Positions 8,804 through 15,324 of a stretch of DNA of 38,666 nt are shown here, one piece after another. Within the stretch, counting starts at the first letter, position 1. Every line of letters begins with the position of its first letter. The stretch is from positions 1 to 38,666 of the forward strand of contig JARKOQ010000163.1 in assembly GCA_029976005.1 (NCBI GenBank), in the 5' to 3' direction. This DNA comes from Aggregatilineales bacterium (GTDB lineage Bacteria > Chloroflexota > Anaerolineae > Aggregatilineales > Ch27). The translations under genes and the position numbers were made by a program. Under the pieces are notes generated by a model that was given only the letters and a program-made list of their open reading frames with translations, was not told the DNA's origin and did no database searches.

Positions 8804-9595
8804 TCATCCCGCCAGGAGCCGCTGCCGCCGCGCCTCGAACAGGATCACCGCCGCCGCGACCGTGGCGTTGAGCGACTCGGTCCGCGAGGCCATCGGGATC
8901 GCCACGCTCCCCGCCGCATGGCGGCGCGCCGCCTCCCCCGCCCCATGCGCCTCGCCGCCGATGATCAACAGCGAGGGCAGCGTCCAGTCCACGTCGAAGT
9001 ACGGCCGCGGACTACTCGCCGCCGCGACATAGGCCGCCAGCCCGCCGTAGCGGGCCGCGATCGCCGCCCAGTCCAGGCGCTGGATCGGCAGGCGGAAGTG
9101 CGCGCCCATCCCCCCGCGCAGGGCTTTGGGATTGAACGGATCGACGGTGTCCGGCGGCAGCACGACCACGTCCACGCCTGCCGCCGCTGCCGCGCGCAGG
9201 GCGCTGCCCAGGTTGCCGGGGTTGTTCATCCCATCCAGGGCCAGCACCAGCGAGGGCGCGTCCGGCACGGGCAGGGCCGGCTGAGGCAGCACGGCCAGCA
9301 CACCCGGCGGAGTCTCTACGTCCGAGGCCTGCTTGATCACCGCCTCGCTGGCCGACAGGCACGGCGTCCCCAGGGCTTGCAAACGCTCGAACAGCCCGCG
9401 CGCCGGGCGCTGCGGCCCGACCTCATCCTCCCGATAGAGCACGAATTCTGGACGCAGCCCACAGTCGAGCGCGTCCTCGACCAACCGGACGCCTTCCACC
9501 ACGATCAGGCCCAGTTCGCGCCGGGCACGAGCCTGGCTCTGAAGTTCCCGGATCAGCTTGACGCGCTCGTTTTTGGGGCTTGTGATCTCGGTCAC
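8804..9595 (-). CDS. TrmH/SpoU-family RNA 2'-O-methyltransferase
   Basis: The 263-aa SAM-dependent enzyme probably methylates a ribose in rRNA or tRNA. An N-terminal substrate-binding domain (SPKNERVKLIRELQ) precedes the knotted SPOUT fold. The three family motifs are present: LALDGMNNPGNLGSALRAA (N-x-G-x-x-R), LLIIGGEAHGAG, and IPMASRTESLNATVAAAV. The start is the GTG at 9595, which overlaps the upstream TGA as GTGA and begins the usual TEITSPKN. This points to translational coupling. A longer reading up to 10105 lies inside the upstream gene in another frame and is rejected. The exact nucleotide target cannot be assigned. Confidence 0.88.
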   Translation of the reverse strand: MTEITSPKNERVKLIRELQSQARARRELGLIVVEGVRLVEDALDCGLRPEFVLYREDEVGPQRPARGLFERLQALGTPCLSASEAVIKQASDVETPPGVLAVLPQPALPVPDAPSLVLALDGMNNPGNLGSALRAAAAAGVDVVVLPPDTVDPFNPKALRGGMGAHFRLPIQRLDWAAIAARYGGLAAYVAAASSPRPYFDVDWTLPSLLIIGGEAHGAGEAARRHAAGSVAIPMASRTESLNATVAAAVILFEARRQRLLAG

Positions 9596-10518
9596 GGGGA
9601 AGCCTCCGGCGTGAAGGCCAGCAGGCGGTACTGATCGACCATCTCCGGTGTGGTCGCTCCGGAACTGGCATAGACTTCCAGCGCCGCCGGGTCGACACCC
9701 AGCCGGACGGCATAATGCCGTCCATCCGCCAGCGACTCGAAGCGCACAGACCACACCAGGCCGCCCGCCTCCGCCGCGATCAACCGGAAGCCCGGCAGGT
9801 CGAACTGCCCCGTTTCGCGGCGCAGGTAGTATTCGGCCGCCTGCACCACCACCGGGAAGCACGACCGCCCGCGCAAGTGGGCCAGATCGATCCGGTTTTC
9901 CCGGCAGGCGGCGGCCAGCTTGGGGGCGTCCTCCGGGTCCAGGTAGCCATACCCAACTCCAGACGGCAGGCTGAGCGCCGTCCCGGCAAAGCGATGCCCG
10001 CCCAGGTGAGTCGTCTGCCAGACGTCGATCCCGGCCGCCTCCAGGGCGCGATAGACCGGCAGCCCCTGGCGCGCGCAGGCCCGGTCGCGCTTGCCGTTGG
10101 TGCACACGGCCAGCAGCGGCTCCGCCCGCAGCGCGGACTCGTAACGCGCCTCGCCCGCCGCGACCGCCGCCAGATCGATCCCCAGCAGATCGGTGTAGGC
10201 ATCCACGCGAAAGGCATACAGACGCGGGGCCAGTGGATCGGCCACGGCCACGAAAAACGCGATCATCTCCGTCAGGTCGAGTTTCTCGCGCCGAATCAAC
10301 TGGAGGCGGGCCTGATAGCCCGGCAGCGGCGCGTTGAGGTGGGCCAGCACCTCCGGCGGGAGGGTGTTATCGCTGACCGCCCTGGCCGTCCAGGGGCCAT
10401 AGTACGCCAGCAGCAGCCAGACGTCGACCTGGGCCATCGTGCCAAACGCCTGTTCGCCCAACCGGCGGGAGCAATCACTGCAATAAAAGTCGGGGCTTCC
10501 CGGTGAAGCGGAAGGCAT
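9592..10518 (-). CDS. Sucrase/ferredoxin-like (Suc_Fer-like) protein
   Basis: The 308-aa protein resembles the sucrase/ferredoxin-like family, which adopts a thioredoxin-like [2Fe-2S] ferredoxin fold. The N-terminal FYCSDCSRRLGE has two cysteines. The core CTNGKRDRACARQGLPVYRAL through WQTTHLGGHRFAGT carries the family's cysteines and the conserved HLGGHRFA. No signal peptide is seen, so it should be cytoplasmic. Its reaction is not known to me. GAGGAG lies eight bases before the ATG. It overlaps the RNA methylase start by four bases, so the two are one operon, although no functional link is obvious. Confidence 0.82.
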   Translation of the reverse strand: MPSASPGSPDFYCSDCSRRLGEQAFGTMAQVDVWLLLAYYGPWTARAVSDNTLPPEVLAHLNAPLPGYQARLQLIRREKLDLTEMIAFFVAVADPLAPRLYAFRVDAYTDLLGIDLAAVAAGEARYESALRAEPLLAVCTNGKRDRACARQGLPVYRALEAAGIDVWQTTHLGGHRFAGTALSLPSGVGYGYLDPEDAPKLAAACRENRIDLAHLRGRSCFPVVVQAAEYYLRRETGQFDLPGFRLIAAEAGGLVWSVRFESLADGRHYAVRLGVDPAALEVYASSGATTPEMVDQYRLLAFTPEASP

Positions 10519-10604
10519 AAACGCAGCTCCTCGGAAATTCGGCCGCAGCCATCAGCGGCCAGCCAGAAACAGGCACCGGCCGCCGAACATTGACAACGGG
10601 TGCG

Positions 10605-10636
10605 ATTGTACCGCGCCAGGGAGCCAGCCGGTAAGC
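10605..10636 (-). promoter_or_regulatory. Possible promoter of the Suc_Fer-like/TrmH operon
   Basis: TACAAT (10610-10605) with TTACCG about 18 bases upstream on the minus strand. The -35 is weak. It sits between the rplT terminator and the operon. Confidence 0.4.
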
Positions 10637-10643
10637 ACCGGAT

Positions 10644-10668
10644 CAAAAAAGCGAGGCCCTGGGGCCTC
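10644..10668 (-). terminator. Intrinsic terminator of infC-rpmI-rplT
   Basis: Minus-strand GAGGCC, loop CCAG, GGCCTC, then GC and six T. Confidence 0.88.
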
Positions 10669-10726
10669 ACTGTTTACCATCTGGGGGATAACTCCCAACC
10701 GCGCCGCACAAGCGCGGAGGCGGGAG

Positions 10727-11071
10727 TTAGCCGCGAGCGACGCCGACAATCGCGGCGAAGGTCTGCGGATCGCGCACGGCGATGTCGGCCAGGACCTTGC
10801 GATCCAGCTCGACATTGGCCTGCTTGAGGCCGTGCATCAGGCGGCTGTAGCTCATGTCGTTGATCCGAGCAGCCGCGTTGATGCGGGTGATCCACAGGGC
10901 ACGCAGCTCGCGGCGGCGATGCCGGCGATCGCGGTAGGCGTACCACAGGCTCCGCAGCATGGCTTCATTGGCGCGGCGGAACAGGCGATGCTTGCTGCCC
11001 CACTGGCCTTCGGTCCGCTTCAGGATTTTGTTGTGCCGGCGGCGCGACACATACCCTCTTTTAACGCGCAC
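10727..11071 (-). CDS. rplT: 50S ribosomal protein L20
   Basis: The 114-aa, very basic protein is typical L20, beginning [18 protein letters not shown] with the conserved [37 protein letters not shown]20 binds 23S rRNA early in large-subunit assembly. The start codon is GTG at 11071 with AGGAG nine bases upstream. It is the last gene of the infC-rpmI-rplT operon. A 7-bp hairpin (GGCCCGG/CCGGGCC, 11097-11118) lies in the 92-base gap before it. L20 represses this operon by binding leader RNA in other bacteria; whether this hairpin does so here is speculative. Confidence 0.96.
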   Translation of the reverse strand: MRVKRGYVSRRRHNKILKRTEGQWGSKHRLFRRANEAMLRSLWYAYRDRRHRRRELRALWITRINAAARINDMSYSRLMHGLKQANVELDRKVLADIAVRDPQTFAAIVGVARG

Positions 11072-11163
11072 AGTCTTTTGCTCCTATACAAGGCTTGGCC
11101 CGGCGCATAGCCCGGGCCGACAGTCGTCTCGAGATAGCCCCACAGGGGGGCACTGCACATACC

Positions 11164-11409
11164 CTACGCGGGCGGGTTGGCGCGGAACTTCTTCATGTAC
11201 GGCGCCAGACGTGCAATCCGGCGGCGATCGCCAGGATTCAACAACTCCAGCATCTTCGGGAGCTGGACCTTGCTGCGCTTGGAACGATGACGGCGCAGGT
11301 GACTCTTGCCGCCCTTGGTGCGCATGATCTTGCCCGTCCCGGTGACGCGGAACCGCTTGGCCGCGGCTTTGTACGTCTTGAGCTTATACTTCTTGGTTTT
11401 CGTTGCCAC
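11164..11409 (-). CDS. rpmI: 50S ribosomal protein L35
   Basis: The 81-aa basic protein has the L35 signature KTYKAAAKRFRVTGTGKIM and SHLRRHRSKRSK, with the C-terminal RRIARLAPYMKKF. It is somewhat longer than the usual 64-66 residues, mostly at the C-terminus. The start codon is GTG at 11409, with GGGAG six bases upstream. It lies between infC (43-base gap) and rplT in the standard order. Confidence 0.95.
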   Translation of the reverse strand: MATKTKKYKLKTYKAAAKRFRVTGTGKIMRTKGGKSHLRRHRSKRSKVQLPKMLELLNPGDRRRIARLAPYMKKFRANPPA

Positions 11410-11452
11410 AACGAGCTCCCTTGAAACAGTCGTGCCTGTGTGATCAGCCGGA

Positions 11453-11980
11453 TTATTTCTTTTTCTTGTCCGGGTTGGGGGCCAGCACCATCAGCATGGT
11501 GGAGCCCTCCATGTTTGGAAGCTGCTCGACGATTCCGATGTCGGTCACGGCATCGGCGATCTGTTGCAGCATGTCACGCCCGATCTCCGGATAGGTGATC
11601 TCACGGGCGCGAAACTGAATCCGCACCTTGACCTTCATGCCCTCTTCCAACCAGCGGCGGGCATTGCGCACCTTGATCTCAAGGTGATGGTCGGACGTTT
11701 TGGGGCGCAGGCGGATTTCCTTGACTTCGATAACCTTCTGCTGCTTCTTGGCTTCGCGTTCCTTCTTCGCTTTCGCATAGAGGAACTTCCCGAAATCCAT
11801 AATCCGGCAGACCGGCGGTTCGGAATTCGGAGCAACCTCCACGAGGTCCAGGTGAGCCTCCCGGGCGCGATCGAGCGCCTCCCGGGTCGAGACCACGCCA
11901 ATGTTGTCGTTGGTCTCGGTGATCAGGCGCACCTCGCGTGCGCGTATCTCCTGGTTAATACGGTACTTTGTAGCGCCTAT
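11453..11980 (-). CDS. infC: Translation initiation factor IF-3 (rare AUA start)
   Basis: IF-3 binds the 30S subunit and checks start codons. Both domains are present: the N-domain RINQEIRAREVRLI through GIVSTREALDRA and VAPNSEPPVCRIMDFGKF, and the C-domain IEVKEIRLRPKTSDHHL. The conserved RINQEIRARE is upstream of any ATG, GTG or TTG. Going upstream the frame meets TAG after TCAGAGAGGGATACCACA. The only codon with a well-spaced Shine-Dalgarno run (AGAGGG, eight bases) is ATA at 11980; ATT at 11959 is the alternative. A rare start in infC fits the known autoregulation in which IF-3 rejects its own AUU start in E. coli. The 175-aa length is normal. Confidence 0.88.
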   Translation of the reverse strand: MGATKYRINQEIRAREVRLITETNDNIGVVSTREALDRAREAHLDLVEVAPNSEPPVCRIMDFGKFLYAKAKKEREAKKQQKVIEVKEIRLRPKTSDHHLEIKVRNARRWLEEGMKVKVRIQFRAREITYPEIGRDMLQQIADAVTDIGIVEQLPNMEGSTMLMVLAPNPDKKKK

Positions 11981-12036
11981 TGTGGTATCCCTCTCTGACT
12001 ACGCGACGGGCCGAAGCAGCGGCGCCTCAGCGAAAA

Positions 12037-12065
12037 AGTGTATCATACGGAACTGAGGCAGTCAA
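12037..12065 (-). promoter_or_regulatory. Promoter of infC-rpmI-rplT
   Basis: Minus-strand TTGACT (12065-12060), 17-base spacer, TACACT (12042-12037). The start would be near 12030, about 50 bases before infC. Confidence 0.85.
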
Positions 12066-12232
12066 TGCAAAGTTTCGGGTACGGGCCAGCCAACCCGGGG
12101 CGGTCGTCGGCCCGAACATCCTTTGCCGACCTCCCTATTTTACCCAAAATGTGCGTTTTGCCCAAGCCTGACACGCGCCGTTCCGGCCGGGTTGGCCGGG
12201 GCGTTTTTCGGGAGAAGCCCGGCGCTCCACGC

Positions 12233-12261
12233 TTGACAGTGGCCGGTCGGTCTGGTATCAT
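12233..12261 (+). promoter_or_regulatory. Promoter of tRNA-Asn
   Basis: Perfect TTGACA (12233-12238), 17-base spacer, TATCAT (12256-12261), 12 bases before the tRNA. Confidence 0.9.
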
Positions 12262-12273
12262 GCACAACGTCGT

Positions 12274-12349
12274 TCCGCAGTAGCTCAATCGGCAGAGCAA
12301 TCGGCTGTTAACCGATGGGTTGTAGGTTCGAGTCCTACCTGCGGAGCCA
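12274..12349 (+). tRNA. tRNA-Asn (GTT)
   Basis: The seven-base acceptor arms TCCGCAG and CTGCGGA pair perfectly, with discriminator G and an encoded CCA at 12347-12349. The anticodon stem ATCGG/CCGAT encloses CTGTTAA, giving anticodon GTT at 12307-12309. The T-loop GGTTCGAGTCC is canonical. The gene has its own promoter and terminator, and no integrase gene or attachment-site duplication is seen beside it. Confidence 0.97.
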
Positions 12350-12352
12350 ATC

Positions 12353-12378
12353 AACCGCCCTCATTCAGGGCGGTTTTT
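12353..12378 (+). terminator. Terminator of tRNA-Asn
   Basis: AACCGCCCT (12353-12361) pairs with AGGGCGGTT (12367-12375), five-base loop, with a T-run to 12378. Confidence 0.93.
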
Positions 12379-12396
12379 GTTTGGAAAGGCGCGTTG

Positions 12397-12450
12397 GCTT
12401 TTTTGGCTCTTAGCTTCTGGCTAACAGCAAAGAGCCAAGAGCTAAAAGCC
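12397..12450. repeat. Period-7 degenerate tandem repeat, seven units
   Basis: GC dinucleotides recur at 12406, 12413, 12420, 12427, 12434, 12441 and 12448, exactly seven bases apart, in units such as TTAGCTT, CTGGCTA, ACAGCAA and AGAGCCA. The first half is roughly inverted relative to the second. Confidence 0.7.
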
Positions 12451-12577
12451 TGCCGCATTTCACCCGAATCGGCGTATAATGAAAGAAAGACCACCCGATC
12501 GATCGTCCGCGGGCTGGCCTCAATCGTCCCCCTCCCACCGCCGCGAACCGCCCGCGCTTCACCACGGAGGGAAGGTC

Positions 12578-12937
12578 ATGTCCACGCTCAACAAACCGCA
12601 TGGCTCCCCGATCAAGGGTCTCTGGGGCGGGCTGGGTGTCGTCGGCCTGCTCGGCCTGATCTATTGCCTGCTGGCCCTCGGCGGGCTGCAACCCAGTCCC
12701 CTTCAAGCCCACACGTTGATTCTGTACGGCGTTTACTGCGCGGTGATCGTCGCCAGCGCGATCGGCATCCTGCGCTGGAAGCGCTGGGGCCTCTACGCCC
12801 TCGGCTCGGCCACCTTCAGCCTGGGCGTGATCGGCCTGTTCCAAAACAGCCTATCCCCTCAGGATGCCCTGATTGGCCTCGGCGTGGCGGCGCTGGCGGT
12901 GATCCTGCTGCGGCCAGGCTGGCGCTATTTCGACTGA
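12578..12937 (+). CDS. Small polytopic membrane protein, 119 aa
   Basis: Function not recognised. Hydrophobic segments lie at about residues 16-36, 45-64, 70-87 and 93-110, predicting three or four transmembrane helices, with RWKRW in the central loop. The start at 12578 follows GGAGGGAAGG, a strong ribosome binding site; a longer reading from 12479 lacks one. TATAAT at 12475-12480 may be its -10, without a good -35. It stands alone between the tRNA and the SAM riboswitch. Confidence 0.75.
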   Translation: MSTLNKPHGSPIKGLWGGLGVVGLLGLIYCLLALGGLQPSPLQAHTLILYGVYCAVIVASAIGILRWKRWGLYALGSATFSLGVIGLFQNSLSPQDALIGLGVAALAVILLRPGWRYFD

Positions 12938-12952
12938 CCTCGCGTCCCCCCG

Positions 12953-13019
12953 GCAGGGGCAGCATCCGAGGCCACAGGCTCCCGGCCAGCCCCGGCGGGC
13001 CGCCTCCGGCTGCCCCTGC
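12953..13019 (+). other. Long GC-rich hairpin after the membrane protein gene
   Basis: GCAGGGGCAGC (12953-12963) pairs with GCTGCCCCTGC (13009-13019) around a 45-base GC-rich loop with further GGCC pairs. No T-run follows, so it may be a structured 3' end. From here to the promoter at 13153 I see nothing else. Confidence 0.5.
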
Positions 13020-13152
13020 GATCTCGCTTTCAGTGATAAGCCTTCAGCAACACGATGAGGCGTGACAGCCCACGTTGTCTTTTCGTCTGCCGCTTGCCGC
13101 TTCGGCGCTGATTCCATCCGCCAATGCCGCCTTACAAAAACCTAAACCCTGC

Positions 13153-13181
13153 TTGACACTGTCCGAGCCTCATGATACCAT
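13153..13181 (+). promoter_or_regulatory. Promoter of the SAM-I riboswitch leader
   Basis: TTGACA (13153-13158), 17-base spacer, TACCAT (13176-13181). Transcription would begin just before the riboswitch. Confidence 0.85.
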
Positions 13182-13197
13182 CCCACAAAACTGCATA

Positions 13198-13300
13198 TCA
13201 CTCATCAAGAGCGGGGGAGGGAACGGCCCAATGAACCCGCGGCAACCCCCGGAGCGCCGGGAAGGTGCCAAGTCCGTCAGGTTATCTGGAAGATGAGAGC
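13198..13300 (+). ncRNA. SAM-I (S-box) riboswitch aptamer
   Basis: The S-box consensus is clear. P1 is CTCATC (13201-13206) with GATGAG (13292-13297). Between them come AAGAG, the kink-turn/core strand GAGGGAACGGCCCAATGA, GCGGCAACC, a P3 hairpin, AAGGTGCCAA and the closing TCTGGAAGATGAGAG. S-adenosylmethionine binding normally favours the downstream terminator, so the following nucleoside phosphorylase operon should be shut off when SAM is plentiful. Confidence 0.95.
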
Positions 13301-13320
13301 GGATAACAATGCTCGTGCTT

Positions 13321-13354
13321 GCGCTTCTCCAGATCAATCGGAGAAGCGCTTTTT
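13321..13354 (+). terminator. Expression-platform terminator of the SAM-I riboswitch
   Basis: GCGCTTCTCC (13321-13330) pairs with GGAGAAGCGC (13340-13349), nine-base loop, then five T, 22 bases before the phosphorylase ATG. Confidence 0.93.
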
Positions 13355-13375
13355 GTTTGGAGTCAATGGTTCACG

Positions 13376-14155
13376 ATGATCGACCAGCCCTACCCCATCC
13401 TGGAATTTGACCCGGTCCGCGAGCCGCTAATCGATCCGCAGCGGCTGATTCGCCCGCTGGACGGGATGCCGCCGCGCGTGGTGCTGTGCTTCTTCCAGGA
13501 AGTGATCGAGGCCGTGTGTGGCGATGGCCGGGCGACCGCGATCCACCACCTGCGCAGCGAAATCGGCCACAACCCAATTTATGCCCTGGACGTGGACGGC
13601 CAGCCGGTCGCGGTCGTGCATCCGGGCGTCGGTGCGCCGCTGGCCGCCGGCTACCTGGAGGAGCTGATCGCCCTCGGCGGGCGGCAGTTCATCGCCTGCG
13701 GCGGCGCGGGGGTGATCATCCCCGAAGTCGCGGTCGGGCGCCTGGTCGTGCCCACCCACGCCGTGCGCGACGAGGGCACGTCCTATCACTACCTGCCCCC
13801 CGCGCGCGAAGTCGCGGCGGCTCCGGCGGCCGTCGCCGCCCTGGAAGCGGCCCTGACCGCCGGCGGCGTAAGTTACCTGACCGGCAAAACCTGGACGACC
13901 GACGGCGTCTACCGCGAGACCCCGGCCCGCATTGCCCGTCGCAAAGCCGAGGGCTGCCTGACCGTAGAGATGGAAGCGGCGGCCTTCTTTGCCGTGGCCG
14001 AGTTCCGGGGCGTCCCGTTCGGCCAACTGCTGTACTGCGGCGACGACGTCAGCGGCGCGGAGTGGGACTCGCGCCACTGGGACAGCCGCACCTCGATCCG
14101 TGAAAAAGTCTTCTGGCTGGCCGTGGAAGCGGCCCTCCGCCTGCAGGAAGGATAA
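13376..14155 (+). CDS. Nucleoside phosphorylase (PNP/UDP family), SAM-riboswitch controlled
   Basis: The 259-aa protein is of the purine/uridine phosphorylase type, which cleaves nucleosides with phosphate. The ribose-binding VEMEAAAFFAVAEFRGV (Glu-Met-Glu) is near the C-terminus, and GRLVVPTHAVRDEGTSYHYLPP is typical of the family. Substrate cannot be read from sequence. The SAM-I riboswitch suggests a role in salvage of methylthioadenosine or SAH-derived nucleosides, alongside metH and adenosine deaminase downstream; that is inference. The ATG at 13376 gives the natural start MIDQPYPILEFDP. Its only upstream GGAG is 13 bases away, longer than usual. An in-frame earlier start would lie inside the terminator. 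Confidence 0.85.
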   Translation: MIDQPYPILEFDPVREPLIDPQRLIRPLDGMPPRVVLCFFQEVIEAVCGDGRATAIHHLRSEIGHNPIYALDVDGQPVAVVHPGVGAPLAAGYLEELIALGGRQFIACGGAGVIIPEVAVGRLVVPTHAVRDEGTSYHYLPPAREVAAAPAAVAALEAALTAGGVSYLTGKTWTTDGVYRETPARIARRKAEGCLTVEMEAAAFFAVAEFRGVPFGQLLYCGDDVSGAEWDSRHWDSRTSIREKVFWLAVEAALRLQEG

Positions 14156-14161
14156 CCCAGC

Positions 14162-14572
14162 ATGGTTGCTCAAACCCAGCAAGATACCCACCCGCTGATT
14201 CGCCGAACGGAGACTCGGCCCGCCCAACCGGCCCAACAGGCCCGGACGCTGATCGCCTACCTGGGCGACCTGGACACCTACCGGCGCGGCCCGGTGTGGC
14301 ACACCATCTGGCACAAGGAAGCCCTGCCGCACGGCCTGGAGGTGCAGGCCTTCCGGTCGCTGGGCGGCCAGACAATCGAGGTCGGGCAGGACATCCTGCT
14401 CCCCCACGAGGCCGGCCAGGGCGTGCACTTTGCCCGCGTGGCGGCGATCCGCGCCGTCGATCCGGCCCAGCTCAACGGCGCGCTGGATGGGGCCGCCGAC
14501 CTGCCCACCGGTCGCGTCGCCCCCGGCCCGGTCAAACAAGGCCCGCGCTGCTGGGTCATCACGGTCGAGTAG
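14162..14572 (+). CDS. Hypothetical protein, 136 aa, in the SAM-riboswitch operon
   Basis: Not recognised. It starts six bases after the phosphorylase stop, with AGGAAGGA inside the end of that gene as ribosome binding site, so the two are co-transcribed. It is soluble, without signal peptide or hydrophobic helix. A disordered N-terminus rich in Gln, Thr and Pro precedes a compact region beginning TLIAYLGDLDTYRRGPVWHTIWHKE. Control by SAM hints at a role in methionine or nucleoside salvage. Confidence 0.6.
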   Translation: MVAQTQQDTHPLIRRTETRPAQPAQQARTLIAYLGDLDTYRRGPVWHTIWHKEALPHGLEVQAFRSLGGQTIEVGQDILLPHEAGQGVHFARVAAIRAVDPAQLNGALDGAADLPTGRVAPGPVKQGPRCWVITVE

Positions 14573-14607
14573 CGGGATTCAGGAGGCAACCGGTCTGGTT
14601 TTGGGGT

Positions 14608-14634
14608 ATGCTCCTACTTAGCTCAGCAGAGCAT
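14608..14634 (+). promoter_or_regulatory. Inverted repeat upstream of the toxin-antitoxin pair
   Basis: ATGCTC (14608-14613) and GAGCAT (14629-14634), with an inner GCTC/GAGC, 33 bases before the antitoxin ATG. It could be an autoregulatory operator; this is inference from position. Confidence 0.35.
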
Positions 14635-14666
14635 CAAATAGGATACGCAGTCAGCAGGAGGGTGCA

Positions 14667-14912
14667 ATGGTTGCCCAGGGATACACCCAGGAAATCATGG
14701 CTGAAGTCGAAAAACTCGCTCCGGACAAGCAGCGCCGAGTGCTGGAATTCGTGCGTGGCTTGACTCGCCCACGCGGCGAGTCAGGTGCGGCACTGTTGGA
14801 AAGTCTCGCCACACTTGACTTCTCCCCCGAAGACTTGAAGGAAATCGCGGAGGCGGTTGAGAACTGCGAAAAGGTCGATTGGGATGAATGGGACCTACCT
14901 GCTGGACACTAA
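14667..14912 (+). CDS. Probable antitoxin of a VapBC-like pair, 81 aa
   Basis: The small acidic protein overlaps the start of a PIN-domain toxin gene by 29 bases, the usual antitoxin-first order. Its N-terminal half, YTQEIMAEVEKLAPDKQRRVLEFVRGL, resembles the DUF2281-type helix seen in many antitoxins. The acidic tail EKVDWDEWDLP could cover the toxin active site. AGGAGG lies just before the ATG. No classic ribbon-helix-helix or AbrB fold is evident, so DNA binding is unproven. Confidence 0.7.
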   Translation: MVAQGYTQEIMAEVEKLAPDKQRRVLEFVRGLTRPRGESGAALLESLATLDFSPEDLKEIAEAVENCEKVDWDEWDLPAGH

Positions 14913-15273
14913 CGCTCTCATTGCCGCCATCGATCGGAATCAGGCTCTCGTCGAAGTCATCGGGCAGGCTCGTGAAATATTCATCCCGGTGATTGCCCTG
15001 GGTGAACTCTATTTCGGGGCCGAAAAATCACAGAAAAAAGAGCACAACCTGGAGCAAATCGCGGCCATGATAGTGGGCCGTACCATCCTGGAATGCGAGG
15101 TCGAAACTGCTCGCTGGTACGGCCGTATTCGCCAGCAGCTTCGCGCCAAGGGACGACCCATTCCCGAGAACGACGTCTGGATTGCGGCCATCGCCCGCCA
15201 GCATGAACTGGTTCTGCTCACTCAGGATAAGCACTTCAACTTGGTTGAAGGACTTCAAACTCAAGCCTGGTAG
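14884..15273 (+). CDS. VapC-like PIN-domain ribonuclease toxin
   Basis: The 129-aa protein is a PIN-domain nuclease; VapC toxins cut tRNA or rRNA using metal ions held by acidic residues. Those residues are visible in YLLDTNALI (Asp about 8), PVIALGELYFGA (Glu), IPENDVWIAAIA (Asp) and LLTQDKHF (Asp). The ATG at 14884 overlaps the antitoxin gene, and MNGTYLLDTN is the natural PIN start; an earlier reading from 14857 is not needed. No vapC symbol is given because the subfamily is unverified. The pair stands between a hypothetical gene and metH. Confidence 0.85.
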   Translation: MNGTYLLDTNALIAAIDRNQALVEVIGQAREIFIPVIALGELYFGAEKSQKKEHNLEQIAAMIVGRTILECEVETARWYGRIRQQLRAKGRPIPENDVWIAAIARQHELVLLTQDKHFNLVEGLQTQAW

Positions 15274-15324
15274 AGATTTCGACTTTTGTCGCTTTCAAAT
15301 AGAGGTTCAGAAAAAAGACAGATC

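Noticed and set aside
10559-10597. 12-codon ORF before the Suc_Fer-like gene
   Set aside because: No enrichment of any amino acid and no terminator; likely chance.
12274-12349. tRNA-Asn as an integration site
   Set aside because: No integrase gene or repeated 3' tRNA fragment is seen nearby.
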